From Cocleimonas sp. (GTDB taxonomy: Bacteria > Pseudomonadota > Gammaproteobacteria > Thiotrichales > Thiotrichaceae): a stretch of DNA of 6,887 nucleotides. How positions within the stretch are numbered: the first letter of the stretch is position 1; each line of letters begins with the position of its first letter. The notes beneath the pieces were generated by a model that was not told the origin of the DNA, made no database searches, and worked only from the letters and a program-made list of their open reading frames with translations. The stretch lies in the NCBI GenBank assembly GCA_023146675.1, contig JAGLBQ010000199.1, positions 1 through 6,887 of the forward strand, in the 5' to 3' direction. Shown here piece by piece: positions 1 through 6,029 of this stretch. The position numbers were made by a program, and so were the translations under genes.

Positions 1-338
1 GCACCTGTTCCTGTGCCACCGCCCATTCCTGCGGTAATAAAGAGCATATCTGTTCCTACAATAAGTTCTTTAATACGCTCTCTGTCTTCCAATGCAGCCT
101 CACGACCTATTCCTGGATCAGCGCCTGCACCTAAACCTTTTGTTAATGCATTGCCAAGCTGCAATAGTGTATTCACACCTGAGCCTTCCAACGCTTGTGC
201 ATCTGTATTAGCACAAATAAATTCAACACCTTCTATACCACTATCAACCATGTTTTGTACAGCATTTCCACCACCACCACCAACACCAATAACCTTAATG
301 ATGGCATTTTTTGACTCCGTATCCATTAATTCAAACAT
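1..338 (-). CDS. ftsZ: Cell division protein FtsZ, N-terminal part (runs off the window)
   Basis: FtsZ is the tubulin-like GTPase that polymerises into the cytoplasmic Z ring and recruits the divisome. Only the first 112 codons are present, about 30% of the usual 380-400 residues; the gene continues beyond base 1. Visible are the start MFELMD, the nucleotide-binding glycine-rich loop VGVGGGGGNAV (residues 17-27), the CANTDAQAL segment (42-50), LTKGLGAGADPGIGREAA (65-82) and the tubulin signature GGGTGTG (106-112), which contacts the GTP phosphates and sits at the window edge. The start at 338 is supported by AGGAG at 350-346 with a 7-base spacer; a second ATG at codon 5 has no such support. 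It lies 122 bases downstream of ftsA, the standard position. The frame is open throughout. Identification is certain; completeness cannot be judged. Confidence 0.98.
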   Translation of the reverse strand, partial: MFELMDTESKNAIIKVIGVGGGGGNAVQNMVDSGIEGVEFICANTDAQALEGSGVNTLLQLGNALTKGLGAGADPGIGREAALEDRERIKELIVGTDMLFITAGMGGGTGTG

Positions 339-345
339 CTTGTCT

Positions 346-350
346 CTCCT
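346..350 (-). promoter_or_regulatory. Ribosome binding site of ftsZ
   Basis: Minus-strand AGGAG ends 7 bases before the ATG at 338. It is part of a longer purine stretch, AGGAGAGACAAG, running into the start codon. This is close to the ideal Shine-Dalgarno sequence and spacing, consistent with the high expression expected for FtsZ, and it selects codon 1 over the ATG four codons later. Confidence 0.85.
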
Positions 351-378
351 AAGTTTTATTCTTTACTTTCGATCCTGT

Positions 379-406
379 ACTATATGATCGACACTTACCT
401 GCCCAA
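379..406 (-). promoter_or_regulatory. Possible sigma-70 type promoter for ftsZ
   Basis: On the minus strand TTGGGC (406-401) is followed after 16 bases by TATAGT (384-379). The -10 box matches TATAAT at five of six positions. The -35 box matches TTGACA only at TTG. Transcription would begin near base 372, giving a leader of about 35 bases before ftsZ. Promoters private to ftsZ inside or after ftsA are known in E. coli, so one here is reasonable. The match is modest in an A/T-rich gap, where chance matches are common. A weak dyad, CGATC (390-386) and GATCG (374-370), flanks the -10 box. Confidence 0.35.
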
Positions 407-438
407 GCATTCATATATAATTGCTAGTCTTTAGGGGG

Positions 439-450
439 ATAGCTAGCTAT
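439..450. repeat. 12-base perfect palindrome in the ftsA-ftsZ gap
   Basis: ATAGCTAGCTAT reads the same on both strands and begins 11 bases after the ftsA stop codon. With no loop it is a poor hairpin former, and no U-run follows in the direction of transcription, so it is not a terminator. A symmetric protein-binding site is possible. It also contains CTAG, a tetranucleotide that is rare in many proteobacterial genomes. Function is unknown. Confidence 0.4.
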
Positions 451-460
451 ATCTGTTATT

Positions 461-1699
461 CTATAAGTTTCCACTAAACCACTTCTTCATTTTTTCCCAT
501 ATATTATCACCCGTAACCCTTTTTTCATAAGTACCACGTTCTCCTTGCGCCTGCTGACTGACACCATACATCAATAATCCAACACCCGTTGAATGCAATG
601 CATTCGTCACTTCACCTTTTAATCCACCAATATTACGCGGTATTCCTATCCGTACTGGCATATGGAATATTTCTTCTGCTAACTCTACCGCACCTTTAAT
701 TTTTGATGAACCTCCCGTCAGTACAACACCTGCCCCAATACGCTCTTCAAATCCGCTGCGTCTTATTTCTGCCAGAATCAGCGAGAAAAGCTCTTCATAA
801 CGCGGCTCAATCACCGATGCTAATGTCTGTACTGACAAACCACGCGACTCACGCTCACCAACCCCAGGTACTTCTATGAGATCATCTTCAGATGCCATTT
901 GCCGCAACGCACAACCGTGTTGAATTTTTAACTCTTCTGCAAATGGTGTGGGTGTCCGCACTGCAACAGCAATGTCATTTGTCACCTGATCACCCGCAAT
1001 AGGAATTACTGCCGTATGCTGGATTGCCCCATTCAGATAAATCGCTATATCACTGGTTCCACCGCCAATATCCACCATACAGACGCCTAGCTCACGCTCG
1101 TCATCTTGCAAAACAGCAAAGCTTGATGCTACCTGCTCCAAGATAATATCATCGACATCCAAACCACAGCGCTCAACACATTTAATAATATTTTGTGCCG
1201 CACTTTGCGCACCTGTAACCAAGTGCACCCGTGCTTCTAAACGTACACCAGCCATACCAACGGGATCACGAATCCCCTCTTGATTATCAATAACAAAGTC
1301 TTGTGGCAATACATGCAAAATACGTTGATCAGCAGGAATCGCTACGGCCCTTGCTGCATCCAGCACTCGATCCATATCTGCTTCGGTCACTTCGCGATCT
1401 TTTATTGCCACAATACCATGTGAGTTCAGGCTGTGAATATGGCTTCCTGCAATACCAGCATAGACTGAGTTAATATTCACCCCAGCCATTAGTTCTGCTT
1501 CCTCTATGGCATGTTGAATCGACTCTATGGTTGATTCTATATTGACCACAACGCCTTTTTTCATACCCCGCGCAGGGTGCTTGCCTATCCCTACTATATC
1601 CAAGCGTCCTTCACTGGATGTTTCCCCAATCAGTGCTACCACCTTTGATGTACCAATATCAAGGGCAACAATCATGTCTGTATCTTCACTATTTGACAT
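461..1699 (-). CDS. ftsA: Cell division protein FtsA
   Basis: FtsA is an actin-like ATPase that tethers FtsZ filaments to the inner membrane and helps recruit and activate later divisome proteins. The 412 residues match the usual length (about 410-420). In order: phosphate-1 motif ALDIGTSKV (12-20); the FtsA-specific 1C region, roughly 85-165; phosphate-2 motif VDIGGGTSD (209-217); adenosine motif VLTGGSSKIKG (326-336); and a C-terminal amphipathic membrane-targeting helix, about IWEKMKKWFSGNL (400-412), with Trp/Phe/Ile on one side and Lys on the other. The start at 1699 is preceded by AAGGA at 1712-1708 with an 8-base spacer. It follows ftsQ by 27 bases and precedes ftsZ, the classic order. 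The loop before the adenosine motif (EIRRSGFEERIGAG) is shorter than in E. coli FtsA, as I recall the latter. Nothing is broken or missing. Confidence 0.98.
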   Translation of the reverse strand: MSNSEDTDMIVALDIGTSKVVALIGETSSEGRLDIVGIGKHPARGMKKGVVVNIESTIESIQHAIEEAELMAGVNINSVYAGIAGSHIHSLNSHGIVAIKDREVTEADMDRVLDAARAVAIPADQRILHVLPQDFVIDNQEGIRDPVGMAGVRLEARVHLVTGAQSAAQNIIKCVERCGLDVDDIILEQVASSFAVLQDDERELGVCMVDIGGGTSDIAIYLNGAIQHTAVIPIAGDQVTNDIAVAVRTPTPFAEELKIQHGCALRQMASEDDLIEVPGVGERESRGLSVQTLASVIEPRYEELFSLILAEIRRSGFEERIGAGVVLTGGSSKIKGAVELAEEIFHMPVRIGIPRNIGGLKGEVTNALHSTGVGLLMYGVSQQAQGERGTYEKRVTGDNIWEKMKKWFSGNL

Positions 1700-1726
1700 T
1701 TTCTACTTCCTTTACCTTTTTAAGCG

Positions 1727-2509
1727 CTATATCCATTTAACAGCAAAACCATTGGTGTAACGTAGATCTACAGTATCTATCTTTTCTACTTGCCCTGCTA
1801 ACTGATTGCTATATCCAACAATAAAACGACGTAAGCGACGCTCATGCTCCTCTCTACCTACTTTAACTTTCATTCCATTCGCTAGTTTTAAAATCCAAGA
1901 GCCACGCGTATCTTCCCTAAATTCCACAATATCAACAGGAAAGTCCTGCATCCATTCACGAATTTTGACATAACTCTCCACCATTTCTCGCCCTTTATCA
2001 AATGGACTGTACAATAATGGTAATTTATTTTTTAACAATGGCAAATCAACATCAATAACTTCACCAAATTCATTTACCATCCCTTCTTTACCCCAAAAGG
2101 CAATCGGGTTTTGCTCATGTATTTTGACTATCAATTTATTTGGCCACATGCTGGTCAATGATGCAGAATAAACCCAAGGGTTAAATTCTATCTCTTCTTC
2201 CAGAGTTGTCTTATCAAGCAAGTATAAATTCGTTTTTACAAAGGGTTCAATAATTGGCTGCAAAGCTAATTTATCTAAATGCTTAAGATCACCTAGTACT
2301 TCCACTGATTTAATCTGCAAATTTTCTGGGTTTTTTATCCAGTTATGCAAAGTAATCGCCACTAGCGCGGGGGTAATAATCAATGCTAACAAGGTTACTA
2401 TTCTCCTGTTAATTTTAGGTAAATCAATCTCTGCAAATGACCGACGACCTCGCACACTGTTTTTCTTCCCTGAGACTTTCCTTGTGACTTGTATTCTCTT
2501 TTTTCTCAT
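1727..2509 (-). CDS. ftsQ: Cell division protein FtsQ
   Basis: FtsQ is a bitopic inner-membrane protein that forms the FtsQLB complex and links the cytoplasmic ring to septal wall synthesis. Numbered from the chosen start (260 residues): a strongly basic cytoplasmic tail (1-25, 11 Lys/Arg, no acidic residue); one membrane segment around 37-55 (IVTLLALIITPALVAITL); a periplasmic POTRA domain starting near LQIKSVEVLGD (64-74) and including NPWVYSASLTSMWPNKLIVKI (110-130); and a beta domain ending VDLRYTNGFAVKW (247-259), the hallmark gammaproteobacterial ending. An in-frame ATG at 2515 would add two residues. I prefer 2509 because AAGGA (2520-2516) touches the 2515 ATG with no spacer but lies 6 bases from the 2509 ATG. 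The gene follows ddl by 23 bases and ends 27 bases before ftsA. Confidence 0.95.
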   Translation of the reverse strand: MRKKRIQVTRKVSGKKNSVRGRRSFAEIDLPKINRRIVTLLALIITPALVAITLHNWIKNPENLQIKSVEVLGDLKHLDKLALQPIIEPFVKTNLYLLDKTTLEEEIEFNPWVYSASLTSMWPNKLIVKIHEQNPIAFWGKEGMVNEFGEVIDVDLPLLKNKLPLLYSPFDKGREMVESYVKIREWMQDFPVDIVEFREDTRGSWILKLANGMKVKVGREEHERRLRRFIVGYSNQLAGQVEKIDTVDLRYTNGFAVKWI

Positions 2510-2515
2510 AAGCAT

Positions 2516-2520
2516 TCCTT
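2516..2520 (-). promoter_or_regulatory. Ribosome binding site that decides the ftsQ start
   Basis: Minus-strand AAGGA is immediately followed by ATG (2515-2513), CTT, then ATG (2509-2507). A ribosome bound here needs about 5-9 bases to the start codon, so the second ATG (6-base spacer) is favoured. The first ATG probably serves only as spacer. Confidence 0.65.
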
Positions 2521-2532
2521 GCCAGCATTAAT

Positions 2533-3444
2533 TCAGATCGATGTTGCTAAAACACGCATAACCAAATCATCAAAACTAATCCCCGCAGCCTTTGCTGCCA
2601 TCGGAACTAAAGAATGATCCGTCATTCCTGGCACCGTATTGACCTCTATTAACCAAAATTTTCCGTCACCATCACGCATGACATCAACACGTCCCCAGCC
2701 AGTTGCTGCGACTGCTTTAAAGGCTATTTTTGCTAATGACTGTAATTTTTTTTCCTCATCCTCTTGCAAACCACTTGGGCAATAATATTTTGTCTCATCG
2801 GATTGATACTTTGCTTCATAATCATAAAAATCACTCTGTGCTTCGAGTCGAATGACAGGCAATGACTCTTCACCCAATAAGGCAATCGTATACTCTTCAC
2901 CATTTACCCACTGCTCTGCTAGTACCAAATGATCATATTCTGCTGCACATTCATAGGCTGCTGGCAACTCACTGGCATGCTCCACTTTCGTCATACCAAT
3001 ACTTGAACCTTCATTGGCAGGCTTAATCATCATTGGCAAACCAAGCTGATTAATAACCTCAGCAAAGTCTGTGCCAGAAGTTAACACTTTATAAGCAGGC
3101 GTTGGCAATTCTGCTCCGATCCAAATACGCTTGGTCATCAATTTATTCATACTGATTGCGGATGCCATTACGCCACACCCCGTATAGGGAATTTGCAAGA
3201 TATCTAGCGCACCTTGAATCTCACCATCTTCACCACCACGACCATGCATAATATTGAAGACTCGATCAAACTTTCCTTCTTTTAACGTGGTCAGCACGTC
3301 ACGATTAACATCAATACCATATGCATCAACGCCTTTCGCTAACAATGCTTTAAGGACTGCTGCACCACTGTTAAGAGACACCTCCCTTTCAGCAGCCCAA
3401 CCTCCCATTAACACCGCTACTTTCCCAAAAACCTTATTCGTCAT
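2533..3444 (-). CDS. ddl: D-alanine--D-alanine ligase (DdlB type)
   Basis: This cytoplasmic ATP-grasp ligase joins two D-Ala molecules to make the dipeptide that MurF adds to the peptidoglycan stem. Length 303 matches E. coli DdlB (306). Visible are the N-terminal loop GGWAAEREVSLNSG (14-27), HGRGGEDGEIQG (67-78), YTGCGVMASAISMNK (87-101), IKPANEGSSIGM (140-151), FYDYEAKY (206-213), and the Mg-binding end WGRVDVM...LIEVNTVPGMT (250-275). By alignment with E. coli DdlB from memory, Glu15, Ser150 and Tyr216 correspond to Glu19, Ser147 and Tyr213, and metal ligands to Asp254, Glu267 and Asn269; all are present. The EAKY form indicates a D-Ala-D-Ala enzyme rather than a D-Ala-D-lactate one. Its ATG shares ATGA with the murC stop; AGGGAG (3457-3452) lies 7 bases upstream. 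The usual GGxSAERE loop reads GGWAAERE here. Confidence 0.97.
   Translation of the reverse strand: MTNKVFGKVAVLMGGWAAEREVSLNSGAAVLKALLAKGVDAYGIDVNRDVLTTLKEGKFDRVFNIMHGRGGEDGEIQGALDILQIPYTGCGVMASAISMNKLMTKRIWIGAELPTPAYKVLTSGTDFAEVINQLGLPMMIKPANEGSSIGMTKVEHASELPAAYECAAEYDHLVLAEQWVNGEEYTIALLGEESLPVIRLEAQSDFYDYEAKYQSDETKYYCPSGLQEDEEKKLQSLAKIAFKAVAATGWGRVDVMRDGDGKFWLIEVNTVPGMTDHSLVPMAAKAAGISFDDLVMRVLATSI
3441..3444 (-). other. murC/ddl ATGA start-stop overlap
   Basis: The minus-strand tetranucleotide ATGA contains the ddl start codon and the murC stop codon TGA. Such overlaps allow a terminating ribosome to restart on the next gene. A good ribosome binding site inside the end of murC (AGGGAG, 3457-3452) also permits independent initiation. 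Confidence 0.85.
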
Positions 3445-4865
3445 AGTAAATCTCCCTGTGACGACAAACGTTTTGGTAAACTCACAGAAATTGCACCTAC
3501 ATTGCCGGCACCAAGCGTTAACAGCACATCATCGTCCTGCAACTGACTTAACAATAATTCCGCAATATCATCTTCACACTCGACAAAGACTGGATCAACT
3601 TGCCCTCGATTACGAATTGAACGTGCTAATGAGCGCCCATCTGCACCCGCTATGGGCTCTTCTGAGGCAGCATAAACATCCATTAATAACAGCACATCTG
3701 GCTCAGACAATACCTTTGAAAAATCTTCAAATAAATCTCGCGTACGTGTAAAGCGATGCGGTTGAAATAAAACGACCATGCGACGCTCAGGCCAAGCGGT
3801 GCGTATTGCTTGCATCGTTGCCTTCATTTCTGTCGGATGATGACCATAGTCATCAACCAGAGTCACTAGTCCTTTTGTCGTTTGTATATCCCCATGAAAC
3901 TCAAAGCGCCTACCAACCCCTTGAAACTTTTTTAATCCATTAACAATGGCTTCATCTGACACACCAATTTCAGTTGCAACAGCAATGGCTGCCAGCGCAT
4001 TTTGCACATTGTGCTCACCTGGCATATTCAAGGTAATATCTAACTTTTTATTACCTTCACGCAAAACTGTAAAAAAGCTTTGCGCGGCATCATAACGAAC
4101 ATCCATCGCTCTAATATCAGCAGGATAATGAATACCATAACTAACAATTGTGCGGGTCACCCTCGGTAAAATATCACACACATGCTCATCATCAACACAA
4201 AGAATTGCTAAGCCATAAAAAGGCAGATGATGTAAAAACTCGACAAAAGTTGATTTCAGCTTTTCAAAATCACCATCATACGTTGACAAATGATCAGCAT
4301 CTATATTGGTAACAATTGAAATCATTGGCTTTAGCAATAAAAATGACGCATCACTCTCATCCGCTTCTGCTACTAAATACTCACCCGTTCCCAATTTTGA
4401 ATTACAGGCGGTACTATTGAGTTTCCCACCAATAACAAAAGTAGGATCAAGCCCACCCTCAGCTAGCACACTGGTTACTAAACTAGTTGTTGTCGTCTTA
4501 CCATGTGTTCCAGCAACAGCAATACCATTGCTAAAACGCATAATCTCCGCCAGCATTTCTGCGCGTGGAACAACAGGAATATTATTTTCCCGTGCTTCCT
4601 TGATTTCTGGGTTTCCTTCATCAATAGCAGATGATACGACAACAACATTTGCACCCTGAATATTCTTTGCAGCATGCCCCTGATAAACCGTAATACCAAT
4701 ACCTGACAGGCGCTGCGTCATTGGACTCTCTGCGATATCTGAACCACTCACAGAAAAACCAATATTAGCAATAACCTCTGCAATACCGCCCATACCTGCG
4801 CCACCAACACCAACAAAATGCACATGCTTGATACGTTTACGCGCTAAATCTGTCTTTTCCCTCAT
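3441..4865 (-). CDS. murC: UDP-N-acetylmuramate--L-alanine ligase MurC
   Basis: MurC is the first cytoplasmic amino acid ligase of peptidoglycan synthesis, adding L-Ala to UDP-MurNAc with ATP. The 474 residues fit the family (about 460-490). The UDP-binding N-terminal domain opens with HFVGVGGAGMGGIAE (16-30). The central ATPase domain has the P-loop AGTHGKTTTTSLV (118-130), EADESDASF (167-175) and NIDADHLSTY (187-196), and EHNVQNALAAIAVA (284-297) is the family's conserved Asn/Ala-rich motif. GVGRRFE (316-322), DDYGHHPTEM (338-347), FQPHRFTRTR (367-376) and LTLGAGNVG (449-457) follow, all typical of MurC rather than MurD, E or F. The start at 4865 overlaps the murG stop in ATGA and has GGGGA (4879-4875) 9 bases upstream. 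The stop overlaps the ddl start in the same way, so translation along murG-murC-ddl is probably coupled. All catalytic motifs look intact. Confidence 0.98.
   Translation of the reverse strand: MREKTDLARKRIKHVHFVGVGGAGMGGIAEVIANIGFSVSGSDIAESPMTQRLSGIGITVYQGHAAKNIQGANVVVVSSAIDEGNPEIKEARENNIPVVPRAEMLAEIMRFSNGIAVAGTHGKTTTTSLVTSVLAEGGLDPTFVIGGKLNSTACNSKLGTGEYLVAEADESDASFLLLKPMISIVTNIDADHLSTYDGDFEKLKSTFVEFLHHLPFYGLAILCVDDEHVCDILPRVTRTIVSYGIHYPADIRAMDVRYDAAQSFFTVLREGNKKLDITLNMPGEHNVQNALAAIAVATEIGVSDEAIVNGLKKFQGVGRRFEFHGDIQTTKGLVTLVDDYGHHPTEMKATMQAIRTAWPERRMVVLFQPHRFTRTRDLFEDFSKVLSEPDVLLLMDVYAASEEPIAGADGRSLARSIRNRGQVDPVFVECEDDIAELLLSQLQDDDVLLTLGAGNVGAISVSLPKRLSSQGDLL
4862..4865 (-). other. murG/murC ATGA start-stop overlap
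   Basis: The murC ATG and the murG TGA share these four bases. Together with the identical junction at murC/ddl, this ties three precursor-synthesis enzymes into one translationally coupled block, while the Fts genes on either side are separated by short gaps of about 19 to 27 bases. Confidence 0.85.
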
Positions 4866-6010
4866 ATCTTTTCTTCCCCATTATTATTGGCGGTATGTTT
4901 ATTAAATTCATAACCTGCCAATTGTGCACAAATCGCGGCAACTTCAATGGTTGCTGTCGGTTTTGCCATTTCTTTTGCTTTTATACTCATTCTTAATAGT
5001 TTTTCTCTATTTGTTAGCAATGATTGCAACACTTCACTTGCTGACTGCTTATTAAATTCTGTTTGCGGAATCAAAATAGCAGCACCACACTCTGCCAAAT
5101 AAGCACCATTTGCTGTCTGATGATCATCTACCGCATAAGGATAAGGTACTAATACCGATGCTAACCCTGCTGCTGCCACTTCTGCAATAGTCAATGCACC
5201 CGCACGGCAAATAATCAAATCTGCCCATTCATAGGCTTCACTCATATCTTCTATAAAAGGCGTAACGATCGCATCAACATCTGCTACTTTATAGTTTTCT
5301 TGCGTCGATTCTTCTTTACTTTTACCTGCTTGATGACGCACTTCAGGTCGAATAGCTAGCTCTAATTCTGCTAAGGCTGATGGAACCGTTTCATTGAGAG
5401 CCTGTGCACCAAGACTTCCACCGATAATTAATAATCTTGTCGCTCCTTCTCGCCCTGCCAAACGTTTATCGGGCGCGGCAATGTCCGTTATCTCTTTTCT
5501 GACAGGATTACCAACAGCAATAATCTTATTCTGCTTTGCTGATGATGCTCCTTTAGCAAAAGTTTGCGGGAAACCTTCCAGTATTTTTTTACTAAATCGG
5601 CTTAATAACTTATTGGTTAAGCCTGCAACTGCATTTTGCTCATGGATCACAACAGGTATTCCCATTAATGAAGCCACCAAGCCTCCAGGTCCTGCAACAA
5701 AACCGCCCATCCCTAAAACTGCAACAGGACGATGTTTACGCATAATACTAATTGACTGAAATAAGGCTCTAACCAGCTTCACTGGTGCTGCTAACAATGT
5801 TATTAAGCCTTTGCCACGTAAACCATTGACATCTAACCATGCCATTTCTATGCCAGCTGCAGGTATTACACGCGCTTCTAAACCTTTATGTGTTCCCATC
5901 CATACCACGGGAATGTCTTGCTCAATAAGCGCACGCGCGACCGCTAGACCTGGGTAGACATGTCCCCCTGTTCCTCCTGCTGTCACTAATATAGGTCGCT
6001 TATTTGTCAT
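4862..6010 (-). CDS. murG: Lipid II synthase MurG (UDP-GlcNAc transferase)
   Basis: MurG is a GT-B fold glycosyltransferase on the cytoplasmic face of the inner membrane. It transfers GlcNAc from UDP-GlcNAc to lipid I, making lipid II. The 382 residues are slightly longer than E. coli MurG (355). N-terminal acceptor domain: TAGGTGGHVYPGLAVA (10-25, including the conserved His17), NGLRGKG (62-68), the glycine-rich loop LGMGGFVAGPGG (99-110) and HEQNAVAGLTNKLL (123-136). C-terminal donor domain: IGGSLGAQALNE (196-207), HQAGK (226-230) and the UDP-GlcNAc-binding CRAGALTIAEVAAAG (268-282), with the acidic residue at Glu277. DDHQTANG (295-302) follows. The last 15 or so residues form a polar tail without family motifs. 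The ATG at 6010 has only a weak upstream TGGA (6019-6016, 5-base spacer), so initiation may depend on ribosomes finishing ftsW 19 bases upstream. Confidence 0.98.
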   Translation of the reverse strand: MTNKRPILVTAGGTGGHVYPGLAVARALIEQDIPVVWMGTHKGLEARVIPAAGIEMAWLDVNGLRGKGLITLLAAPVKLVRALFQSISIMRKHRPVAVLGMGGFVAGPGGLVASLMGIPVVIHEQNAVAGLTNKLLSRFSKKILEGFPQTFAKGASSAKQNKIIAVGNPVRKEITDIAAPDKRLAGREGATRLLIIGGSLGAQALNETVPSALAELELAIRPEVRHQAGKSKEESTQENYKVADVDAIVTPFIEDMSEAYEWADLIICRAGALTIAEVAAAGLASVLVPYPYAVDDHQTANGAYLAECGAAILIPQTEFNKQSASEVLQSLLTNREKLLRMSIKAKEMAKPTATIEVAAICAQLAGYEFNKHTANNNGEEKI

Positions 6011-6029
6011 AATATTCCATTAAATCCAA

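Noticed and set aside
267..289. CCA/ACC repeat as a microsatellite
   Set aside because: It encodes the invariant glycine-rich FtsZ loop (GGT codons), so protein function explains it.
13..387. Plus-strand open frame of 124 codons with proline-rich stretches
   Set aside because: It is the antisense shadow of ftsZ; the Pro runs come from the complement of the glycine codons in the GTP-binding loop.
439..450. Palindrome as a rho-independent terminator after ftsA
   Set aside because: It has no loop, is A/T-rich and is not followed by a U-run in the direction of transcription.
3254..3751. Plus-strand open frame of 165 codons
   Set aside because: It lies antisense across the ddl/murC junction, both of which are clear conserved genes, and its translation shows no recognisable domain or ribosome binding context.
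4478..4699. Minus-strand 73-codon frame inside murC
   Set aside because: It is an alternate frame within the conserved MurC ATPase region and has no family features.
5394..5759. Plus-strand 121-codon frame opposite murG
   Set aside because: It is an antisense shadow of the well-supported murG coding sequence.
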